Under the pieces are notes generated by a model that saw only the letters and a program-made list of their open reading frames with translations, had not been told where the DNA came from and made no database searches. A DNA stretch of 64,000 bases, from NCBI RefSeq assembly GCF_030711595.1, contig NZ_JAUJUJ010000011.1, positions 1 through 64,000 of the forward strand, given 5' to 3'. This document shows, piece after piece, positions 37,403-44,909 of the stretch. Both the position numbers and the translations under genes were made by a program. This DNA is from Stenotrophomonas sp. YIM B06876. GTDB lineage: Bacteria > Pseudomonadota > Gammaproteobacteria > Xanthomonadales > Xanthomonadaceae. The number at the start of each line of letters is the position of its first letter. Within the stretch, counting starts at the first letter, position 1.

Positions 37403-39732
37403 ATCCTCACTTCTCAAGTTTCATCCAGCTTGGGAAAGAGCTCGCCGCGGCGCACGGAGTCGCCTGGGAAATTCCGCTGGATCAGAGCGGCACGGCGATC
37501 AATGGGCGTGAATGGGACCTCACTGCGCTAGCAGGAGGCGTTGCTCCCAAGCATCGCTTGCGCCACTTCAGTTCGGAACGCTCGGCACTTGCTGCGATCA
37601 ACGCAACCCGCTCTTCCAACGGGCTGCCGGTTCTGTCTGCTCGCACTTTTTCGCCCGCATGGCAAGACCTCATTAAAGCTGCCGTCATGGAGCAGCTGTT
37701 TGTTCGCCGCAACTCGTTCGGTCACATCGCCAACAATGTGGCACGCCCCTTGCGCGTGATCGCTACATGCGCGGGAGACGCCGAGCCTTGGAGTGTCACT
37801 GTTGACGAGATGGCTCTCGCGGTTCGCATCGGCAACAGCATCCAGGCATCGGGCAAGCTTGGCGATTTGATCGCGGGGCTGACCAAGGTGTTGTTTGATA
37901 CCAACCACTTGGCTGATGTGGGACCGCTCTACCCTACCCTCGCCGCCGCACGTCTCCAGCCCAGAGCCACTCGGCGGCCTAAATTTCTCAATTCTCAAGC
38001 GGAGATTCGGCACAACCTGGAAGATCGCAAACGCAACGAGCGCCTGCCCGAACGTCGCGCGTTCTGGGAGTTGGTCCGGATTGTCATGACCGAGCAGCCC
38101 CAGACCTTCATGGACGAACTGCGCTTTGCAGCCATTCGGATCATGATCTTGACGGGCTTCCGAATTGGAGAGGCCACGCTCCTTCCCGCTGAGTGGCGAA
38201 CGGACCGGCACTACTACGACTCGAAGCAGCGACCTGCCGGGGAGCTAGGTGGGTATTCCCAATCGCTCATGATCCGGCACTTCGCCGAAAAGCAGCAGGC
38301 AAAGAACGCCGATAGCAAGGTGCTGATCGCCAAGACTCACTACGTTCCCCAGATGTTCGAGGAGATTGTGAGTGAGACCCTGACCCGTGCTGAGGCAATC
38401 ACAAACCCGCTACGAAGAACGCTGAGGAAGCAGACTGAAACAGGGCGCGTTTTGCCCGACTTTGCGCTCAGTGAGCTCGTTCCGACCACGCAAATCTACA
38501 CCCGCCTCTCCGGAAACGCCTTCTGGCTAGACCTGGCCGAGGACAAAAAGCAGTATTGGATGCAGAGGTGCCGTCAGAACTATTCTGCTGATTGCTTCGA
38601 CGAGCTCCACAAGGTTCAAGAGAGCTTGAATGCGAGTTTTCAAGGTGAAATGAGTGCGACCGCTCGCATGTACTTTCGCCGGATGGCGGGATTCAAGGGC
38701 AAAGATGGTGGCGCATTGGTGCTAAGAGACGTTGAAGGCAGGGCGGTCTCACCCAACGGAAGGCGCGACATGAGCAAGGTCTTCGTGAGAATCGGAGATC
38801 TTGAAAATCACCTTCGTGTCGCGGCCGGCTCAAAGTTGCCGGACACCGAGCTTTTCAGTCTGACCGATCGCACCTTTGCTTCCTGGGAATTTCTTTTCCT
38901 GCATCCGAAACGATCCTTGGCTGAGGAGCGAAACAATGGGGTCTGCGATATCACCCGATACGTCTCCGTTGGTCGGCCCGATGCAAGCTTGGTCAGTCTT
39001 TCCCTTGGCGAGCAGAAGTCCCGCGACACGCTGTTCAAGCGGTATGGGCAATCTGACGACGACAAGGATCTGGTACTCACCTCCCACACCCTGCGTCACC
39101 TACAGAACACCGAGCTTTTCCGTCTCGGCGTGGCCGACACCATCATCTCCAAACGCTTCAATCGCCGCAGCGTGGCCCAAAGCTACGAGTACGATCATCG
39201 CAGCCTGGCGGAAGAGCTGGATCAACTCGAACTGCCTGTAGACGTGGAAATGGCGCTCGGCGAGAAAGCCAGCACTGTTGCGAAGATGATCCAATCCGGA
39301 AAAGCCAGCGGTCCGATCGTGGATGCGTTCAAGAAGATCCAGAGCACCGAGGGTGACACTGCCGCATTCGAGTTCCTGAAAGCCGAAGCCGACGGTTTTC
39401 ACGCGACTCCCTATGGGCATTGCTTGAATAGCTTCACTGTCGATCCGTGTCCAAAGCATCTCGAGTGCTTTTCCGGCTGCCGCCATCTGTCGGCAACCAA
39501 CTTGCCGGAGAACCGCCGTCACCTACAGACGCTCGAACTCAAGCTGATCGCGGCTGTCGAGACCGCGGAGGCCAAGCCATCAAAGAGTATAGGCCGCACA
39601 AACCAGATTCAACATGCCAAGGTCAGACTTGAAGGCGTGCGCACACTCCTGGCGACCAAGCTGGGCGAAAAGCCATTCCCCGATGGTCCCGACCTCTCTC
39701 TTCCTCGCCGCACCGGAGTCATGGATGGATAA
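37399..39732 (+). CDS. Large tyrosine recombinase 3 of the island trio
   Basis: The 777-residue protein begins with TTG at 37399, overlapping the previous stop, which suggests translational coupling. The first half is not recognised. Catalytic-type residues: Arg in LTGFRIGEATLLPAEW (near residue 255), HxxR in LTSHTLRHLQNTEL (near 565), and Tyr in SVAQSYEYDHRSL; the usual GH before the Tyr is replaced by NR (FNRRSVAQ). The C-terminus holds a Cys cluster (FTVDPCPKHLECFSGCRHLS). Proteins of this size with this ending are known as 'integrases' in Tn554-like and gamma-mobile-trio elements; I infer but cannot prove membership. Confidence 0.82.
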   Translation: MNPHFSSFIQLGKELAAAHGVAWEIPLDQSGTAINGREWDLTALAGGVAPKHRLRHFSSERSALAAINATRSSNGLPVLSARTFSPAWQDLIKAAVMEQLFVRRNSFGHIANNVARPLRVIATCAGDAEPWSVTVDEMALAVRIGNSIQASGKLGDLIAGLTKVLFDTNHLADVGPLYPTLAAARLQPRATRRPKFLNSQAEIRHNLEDRKRNERLPERRAFWELVRIVMTEQPQTFMDELRFAAIRIMILTGFRIGEATLLPAEWRTDRHYYDSKQRPAGELGGYSQSLMIRHFAEKQQAKNADSKVLIAKTHYVPQMFEEIVSETLTRAEAITNPLRRTLRKQTETGRVLPDFALSELVPTTQIYTRLSGNAFWLDLAEDKKQYWMQRCRQNYSADCFDELHKVQESLNASFQGEMSATARMYFRRMAGFKGKDGGALVLRDVEGRAVSPNGRRDMSKVFVRIGDLENHLRVAAGSKLPDTELFSLTDRTFASWEFLFLHPKRSLAEERNNGVCDITRYVSVGRPDASLVSLSLGEQKSRDTLFKRYGQSDDDKDLVLTSHTLRHLQNTELFRLGVADTIISKRFNRRSVAQSYEYDHRSLAEELDQLELPVDVEMALGEKASTVAKMIQSGKASGPIVDAFKKIQSTEGDTAAFEFLKAEADGFHATPYGHCLNSFTVDPCPKHLECFSGCRHLSATNLPENRRHLQTLELKLIAAVETAEAKPSKSIGRTNQIQHAKVRLEGVRTLLATKLGEKPFPDGPDLSLPRRTGVMDG

Positions 39733-40204
39733 CGACAACTTGGAAGATGCCACATCCCATTCCGATCCGGAAATGCATCGAGTGCTGGAGGACCTGCTAT
39801 CTCGCGACGAGGACATCACCGCGCGGGCGGTTGCCCGTTTGCATCCGCGAATCAATGCAGCGTCGTCGATCACCCGAAGCGTAGAGCGCAGCCGAATGCT
39901 TGCGAAGTATCAGGAGCGGCAAGCCGAATTCCGTCGTTGGCGAGGCAGGCCGGGGAAGCTCTCTGGTGATGCCGCGGCCAGCGCCCTGGCAGATCGCGAT
40001 GTGCGCATCGCCGAGCTTGAATCGCAGGTCGCTCTGCTAACGGCATCCCACGTTGCGATGATCCGCGCAGTTGGCGAACTCGGCGGCTTCAGCAAGTGGG
40101 CACAGTTCTATGAATCGTACAGTGACTCAAGGGACCGGCTGGCGCAGTTGGGCGCGCTTCCAGGAGCTGAGGTAAATCCGATCCCACCACGTAAACCCAA
40201 GTAG
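39725..40204 (+). CDS. Small accessory protein of the recombinase module (TnpC/DUF6262 or GmtX-like position)
   Basis: The 159-residue protein starts at an ATG eight bases before the end of recombinase 3. It is highly charged, with a segment of mixed basic character (NAASSITRSVERSRMLAKYQ) and a coiled-coil region (LADRDVRIAELESQVALLTA). Position and composition match the small third or fourth protein of Tn554-like (TnpC) or gamma-mobile-trio (GmtX) modules, where it assists the recombinases. I see no catalytic motif. Assignment by context only. Confidence 0.65.
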   Translation: MDNDNLEDATSHSDPEMHRVLEDLLSRDEDITARAVARLHPRINAASSITRSVERSRMLAKYQERQAEFRRWRGRPGKLSGDAAASALADRDVRIAELESQVALLTASHVAMIRAVGELGGFSKWAQFYESYSDSRDRLAQLGALPGAEVNPIPPRKPK

Positions 40205-40399
40205 CCGACACGAGTTCTAAACCTCATGGCAGCCTAGCAACATTCTGACGCTGCCGAAGGCTGTCCGCCCACACCGCTAGGCGTCGATCTCGGCCGTCAA
40301 TGCTTCTGGCCTCGGTCGAGGACGGTTCAACGCAGCGGCGGCGCTGTGTAGCAGCTCGGAACAGCGACCAAATCCGTCGCGCATGGCCTCGCAGTCGGG
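40205..40399. other. Unassigned gap at the island's central junction
   Basis: About 195 bases between the recombinase module and the transposase remnant. No gene, terminator or repeat is visible; it is probably scar sequence from earlier insertions. Confidence 0.4.
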
Positions 40400-40642
40400 A
40401 AGCCGAGGGTCATTCGCTGCGATAACGACCCCGAGTACATCAGTGGCGCGCTACTGGCTTGGGCACAGCGGCATGGCATCCGGATCGCGCACATCCAGCC
40501 GGGCAAGCCGCAACAGAACGCCTACGTCGAACGCTACAACCGCACCGTCCGCTACGCCTGGCTGGCCCAAACCCTGTTCGACACCATCGAACAGGTGCAG
40601 GACAAGGCCACGCGATGGCTCTGGACGTACAACCACGAGGGT
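40400..40642 (+). pseudogene. IS3-family transposase (OrfB) C-terminal remnant
   Basis: In the frame through 40415 the DNA reads PRVIRCDNDPEYISGALLAW, continuing through HIQPGKPQQNAYVERYNRTV to DKATRWLWTYNHE: the second catalytic Asp region and the Glu (YVERYNRT) of the DDE domain of IS3-family OrfB. There is no start codon, and the match ends abruptly after NHEG at about 40642, where the 3' part of the gene and IS end should follow. It is a fragment left at the junction between the recombinase module and the defence operon. Confidence 0.85.
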
Positions 40643-40700
40643 AATCTTCCCATTTTTAGCTATGTAAGTACATCTGGTGCAGGTCGCGTGTCGAAGTCAT

Positions 40701-41810
40701 TCAGACGCTCAGAAGCTCCAACATGGCTTCGATGTGCTGATACTCGCCCTCGGGGAACCAGATGGCGGAGATATGCGCGTCGGCGAGGCGTTGTTCAAGG
40801 TTGGCTTTCTTGGCTGTGTCGCTGGGACTGGCGAGGATGGCGTAGTGGTGCGGGAGGGAGTCGGCACCCATATCCTGGGCAATCTTGGCGAAGCTCTGGA
40901 TGGTGCGGTCGTAGCTCAAGCTGCAGCCGAGAAAGAGGAAACTGAAGCTGGTATAGAGGCGTCTCAGGAGCTTGGGTAGAGGGAAATCGAAGTGGATGTT
41001 GCCATCGTTGCCATAGGCGGAGTCGTATTCCCCGCGATTCAGCACGCGCTCCGCGGCGTTATTGAGATTGCCGTGCAGTTTGAGCAGGTGCCGGTCGCCG
41101 GCGGGGATGGCCCGATAGAATGCATTGATGGAGCCAGCCGGAGCTCGGCCAGTGGTCTTTTCCACGAAGGCTTTCCCGCACTTCTCGTAGGCCATCTCCA
41201 GCACGCGGTCGAAGTTTGTGGTGATGACGCAATTGTCGAAGAGGTCGGGGAGCCTTAGGACGGCTCCAGCGAGGTCGCCCGGCGGCGTGAAATCGCGCTC
41301 GAAATCGAGATTGAACCGTGCTTCGCCCAGATTCGTCACGAGGTCGTGCATGACGCCCTCGTAGGCGCCGTGATCTTCTAGGCGATGACGCATCGTCGCT
41401 TCATCGAGTCCTGCCTCGGGACAGAGATTGAGCAGGTATTCCTTCCACTCGGGACATCCCGCGCTCTTGGACATGCCCGCGCCAACGAAGGGAATGACGA
41501 AACCGCGCTGGCAGGCGCGCTTCAGTTCGTCGAAGCGCCGCTCGTTCCGAGGGAACGTATCGGTATTGAGCGTTCGCTGCTTTCCGCCGAGGTCGTAGCG
41601 GCGCGCTTCCTCCGTGTAAAGGATTCTGTCGCCGAAATAGAAGGCACGGGCGGGATTGGCCAAAGGAATCTCGGTGCCGTCGGCGCGCTTACAGACGACC
41701 TGGATGGCATCGTCATCCTTGTCGTCCACCACGCTGTCGAAGGCCGCATGGCGGCCGATGCCGGCAATTTCCTCGACAGTGGCTTCGGGATCAAACTTCA
41801 ACGATGGCAT
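40701..41810 (-). CDS. SIR2-like domain protein, last gene of the type I R-M operon
   Basis: The 369-residue protein has a SIR2-like NAD-binding domain from about residue 100: PFVGAGMSKSAG (GAGxS at 110-114), VITTNFDRVLEMAY (TNFD near 198-201), LLKLHGNLN (His 246) and FLFLGCSLSYDRTI near the end. The N-terminal 95 residues form an unrecognised domain. In bacterial defence systems (Thoeris, DSR, SIR2-Argonaute) such domains destroy NAD and stop infected cells. Its ATG at 41810, preceded by AAGGGA, overlaps hsdS by 20 bases, so it is translated from the R-M message. It is not a standard hsd subunit. The most attractive role is an effector linked to the restriction system; this is inference. Confidence 0.85.
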   Translation of the reverse strand: MPSLKFDPEATVEEIAGIGRHAAFDSVVDDKDDDAIQVVCKRADGTEIPLANPARAFYFGDRILYTEEARRYDLGGKQRTLNTDTFPRNERRFDELKRACQRGFVIPFVGAGMSKSAGCPEWKEYLLNLCPEAGLDEATMRHRLEDHGAYEGVMHDLVTNLGEARFNLDFERDFTPPGDLAGAVLRLPDLFDNCVITTNFDRVLEMAYEKCGKAFVEKTTGRAPAGSINAFYRAIPAGDRHLLKLHGNLNNAAERVLNRGEYDSAYGNDGNIHFDFPLPKLLRRLYTSFSFLFLGCSLSYDRTIQSFAKIAQDMGADSLPHHYAILASPSDTAKKANLEQRLADAHISAIWFPEGEYQHIEAMLELLSV

Positions 41811-43434
41811 GGAGTCCCTTCCCGTTGATGAGTTCGGCGACGGCGGCGGAGACGAGGTTTGCGGCGGCGGTGCGGGAGGCAGCGAGCTGAGTTTCCAGCG
41901 CGTCCACCAAGGCCATCAGTTCGTCCACTTTCGCCACGATCCGGCGTTGTTCGGCTACGGGTGGGATGGGGATTGGTGTCTTTCCGAGTTTTTTCTGATT
42001 GATTGAGGCTTGGTTGACCGCTCGCTGCGCGATTGAAACGAAGTAGCCTGCGGCTCTCAACTCACGCAGCGCGATATTAAGGTAGCTGGAATCGATTCCA
42101 ACGATTGGTCTGAGCAATAGTAAATTTACCCCGTGGACAAGGGTCGGGTCGTCAATCGTGCAGATTGCGGTCTTACCGAGATGGGGCTCACTGTTGATAT
42201 GGCTAAGTAGGATGTCGCCTCTTAGCACGGCGTGTTTCGCGACAACATCATCCGGCAAGTCATCCGCATAACCGACACGAGCCAAATCGATGGTCTCACG
42301 GGCGATTGTCTCGATTCGCGTGACCTTGAATGAACCTGGGATTTTGCTCGGCTTGCCGTTGAAGCCGTTTTTTAGGACTGCTAAGAGCGACTCGAGACTT
42401 GCCCACAACCATGTGTCAGGTAATTGGAGTCGCGAAACCCATTCCGAATCTCCGGCCATCTGTCCGTCGCTCGGAATTGCGGGCAGCTCGTAGTTTTGGT
42501 CTTGGGGGACGAGTTTGCCTTGGACGGCGAGAGTGAGGATGGACTTGCGGAGGTCGGCGGTGAGAATGGCGTAGGATGGGTGAAAGAGGAATTGGAGGTT
42601 GGCCGGGGTGGGCGAGTCGGCGAAGCGAGTCAGCGACGCGCGGGCGAGCGCGGCGTGCCGCGTCTCCCGTTCCTGCTGCTGCGCCTCCATCCGATCACAC
42701 AACGCCAACAACTCATCCACCTTCGCCACGATCCGCTTCTGCTCGGCGAGGGGCGGGAGGGGCACGGGAATGGAAAGCCACTTTCCCTTGTTCAGAATCG
42801 CAATCGTTGTGCTGCTCGATTTCTTCCGCGCTGCGTCTAGGAAGGAGCGAGAGCGGGCAGCTATCAGGAGATATCGCGAATCAACAGCAGCGACGGGCGT
42901 AAGTGAATTGATCTGCTGATTGAAGGCGCATTCCCGCTCGATCAGATTGCATTTCCCAATAGTTCCGATGCAGACCATGAGGAGGCTGCCACTCGGTGCG
43001 AGGCGACTACCATTTTCTGCCCCATGCCGAGTCAGGCTCTCGTTTGAGTAGTCGATCGCGTTAGGAAAGATATCCGCAGGTTTAATGAAAGGAATGTCGC
43101 CGTTAAATGCACCGTGATCGGCTTTGCTGGGGGTTGTTCCCGTTTGCGCCGCACCGATGTCAGCAAGCGCGATCCATCGCCAGTGGGATGGAACGTCGAA
43201 GGGTGGCTCTAGGTCTTCGACCACATGTTTCGGCGAGCGCAATCCGAGTGAGTTCGCGAGGGCTGCAGCACTTTCACGGAGCTCGATTGTGGAAGGGACT
43301 GTGCCATCGCTCGGAAGCGCGGATGTGAGTCTTCCTTGGATCGCAAGTTCCAGCACCAGCTCACGCATCTTTGCCACCGCATCGGGTCCGTCGGCGAACT
43401 GGTCGAACTTATCGAAAAACGTCTCCAACTTCAT
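41791..43434 (-). CDS. hsdS: HsdS, type I restriction specificity subunit
   Basis: The 547-residue protein has two target-recognition domains, each followed by the conserved helical spacer: PPLAEQKRIVAKVDELLALC in the middle and PPVAEQRRIVAKVDELMALV near the C-terminus. This repeat arrangement is diagnostic of full-length HsdS, which recognises a bipartite asymmetric site and assembles with two HsdM and two HsdR. The start overlaps the hsdM stop by four bases, and the end overlaps the SIR2 gene. The recognition sequence cannot be deduced. Confidence 0.95.
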   Translation of the reverse strand: MKLETFFDKFDQFADGPDAVAKMRELVLELAIQGRLTSALPSDGTVPSTIELRESAAALANSLGLRSPKHVVEDLEPPFDVPSHWRWIALADIGAAQTGTTPSKADHGAFNGDIPFIKPADIFPNAIDYSNESLTRHGAENGSRLAPSGSLLMVCIGTIGKCNLIERECAFNQQINSLTPVAAVDSRYLLIAARSRSFLDAARKKSSSTTIAILNKGKWLSIPVPLPPLAEQKRIVAKVDELLALCDRMEAQQQERETRHAALARASLTRFADSPTPANLQFLFHPSYAILTADLRKSILTLAVQGKLVPQDQNYELPAIPSDGQMAGDSEWVSRLQLPDTWLWASLESLLAVLKNGFNGKPSKIPGSFKVTRIETIARETIDLARVGYADDLPDDVVAKHAVLRGDILLSHINSEPHLGKTAICTIDDPTLVHGVNLLLLRPIVGIDSSYLNIALRELRAAGYFVSIAQRAVNQASINQKKLGKTPIPIPPVAEQRRIVAKVDELMALVDALETQLAASRTAAANLVSAAVAELINGKGLHAIVEV

Positions 43435-44906
43435 TCAGCGACCCCGGCGGTGGCGGTGAGGGCGCGCTGGAGTTCCTGTTTCAGCTCCGCGCGCGTCTGA
43501 GCCATCTGAGAGAGCAGTTTTTCGTATTCGGGCAGCAGGTGATCCACGTCGCCGGGAGCGGCATCGGGACTGTGCGGGTTCTTGAGGTCGAGGTTGAAGT
43601 TGCCGGCTTTAATTTGGTCGATGGAGACGCGCCAGGCGTATTCGTTTTCCACACGGGCCGCAAAGTCGTCGGCCTCGTCGCCCCACCAGGCTTTCTCTGG
43701 AGCGAATTCCTCGATGCGGATGGGCTTGCCCTTGTTGTAGCTCTTGGCGCCGGGCGGATACGGGTGCTCGTAGTACCAGACTTCCTTCGTTGGCGCGCCC
43801 TTCGTAAAGAAAAGCAGGTTGGTGCGGATGCCGGTGTAGGGATTGAAGACGCCATTGGGCAGGCGGACGATGGTGTGGAGGTTGCATTCGGTGAGCAGGG
43901 CTTCTTTGATGCGCGTCTTCACACCTTCGCCGAAGAGGGTGCCGTCGGGCAGCACAACGCCGGCGCGGCCGCCGGGCTTGAGCAGTTTCATTAGCAGCAC
44001 GAGGAAGAGGTCCGCAGTCTCGCGGGTGCGGAACTCGGACGGGTAGTTGGCCTCGATGCCGTCCTCCTCCATGCCGCCGAAGGGCGGATTGGTGACAATG
44101 ACGTCCACGCGCTCCTTCGGCCCCCAGTCGCGCAGCGGGCGGGCGAGCGTGTTGTCGTGGCGCACATTGGCGGGTACGTCGATGCCATGCAGGAGGAGAT
44201 TGGTCATGCACAGGACGTGCGGCAGGTGCTTCTTCTCGATGCCCGCGAAGCACTCTTGGATGGTGCGCTCGTCGGCATCGGTATTCGCTTGCTTGCGCAG
44301 GTGCTCGATGGCGCAGACCAGGAAGCCGCCGGTGCCGCAAGCGGGGTCGAGCACTGTCTCGCCGAGGCGGGGATTGACCTGTTCGACGATGAACTGGGTG
44401 ACGGCGCGCGGGGTGTAGAACTCGCCCGCATTACCTGCGGACTGGAGGTCCTTGAGGAGCTTTTCGTAGATGTCGCCGAACATGTGGCGGTCATCGGAGG
44501 CGTTAAAGTCGATGCCGTTGACCTTGTTGATGACCTGACGCATCAACGTGCCGTTCTTCATGTAGTTGTTGGCATCTTCGAACGCGGCGCGGATGAGGCC
44601 AGACACGCGGTCACCGCCGACGGCTAGGTTCTGCAGCTCGGGCAGGAGAGTGTTATTGACGAAGTCGAGGAGCTTGTCCCCGGTCATGCCCTCTTCATCC
44701 GCGGCCCAGTCCGACCAGCGCAGGTGCTGCGGGAGGGGGGATTTGTAATCGTCGCGCAGGAGTTCGAGTTCCTTCTCGCGGTCGTCAAAGATCTTGAGGA
44801 AAAACATCCAGCCAAGCTGCTCGAGGCGCTGCGCATCGCCGTAGGTTCCGGCGTCCTTGCGCATGATGTCCTGGATGGTTTTGACGAGGTTGGAGACGTT
44901 GGGCAT
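43431..44906 (-). CDS. hsdM: HsdM, type I N6-adenine methyltransferase
   Basis: The 491-residue protein shows the N-terminal HsdM domain (YGDAQRLEQLGWMFFLKIFD), the SAM-binding motif VLDPACGTGGFLVCAIEHL and the catalytic NPPFGG (in VDVIVTNPPFGGMEEDG), characteristic of N6-adenine methylation. GEFYTPRAVTQFIVEQ is another family hallmark. It modifies the host site with HsdS and is needed for restriction too. It starts three bases after hsdR. Confidence 0.96.
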   Translation of the reverse strand: MPNVSNLVKTIQDIMRKDAGTYGDAQRLEQLGWMFFLKIFDDREKELELLRDDYKSPLPQHLRWSDWAADEEGMTGDKLLDFVNNTLLPELQNLAVGGDRVSGLIRAAFEDANNYMKNGTLMRQVINKVNGIDFNASDDRHMFGDIYEKLLKDLQSAGNAGEFYTPRAVTQFIVEQVNPRLGETVLDPACGTGGFLVCAIEHLRKQANTDADERTIQECFAGIEKKHLPHVLCMTNLLLHGIDVPANVRHDNTLARPLRDWGPKERVDVIVTNPPFGGMEEDGIEANYPSEFRTRETADLFLVLLMKLLKPGGRAGVVLPDGTLFGEGVKTRIKEALLTECNLHTIVRLPNGVFNPYTGIRTNLLFFTKGAPTKEVWYYEHPYPPGAKSYNKGKPIRIEEFAPEKAWWGDEADDFAARVENEYAWRVSIDQIKAGNFNLDLKNPHSPDAAPGDVDHLLPEYEKLLSQMAQTRAELKQELQRALTATAGVAE

Positions 44907-44909
44907 TGA

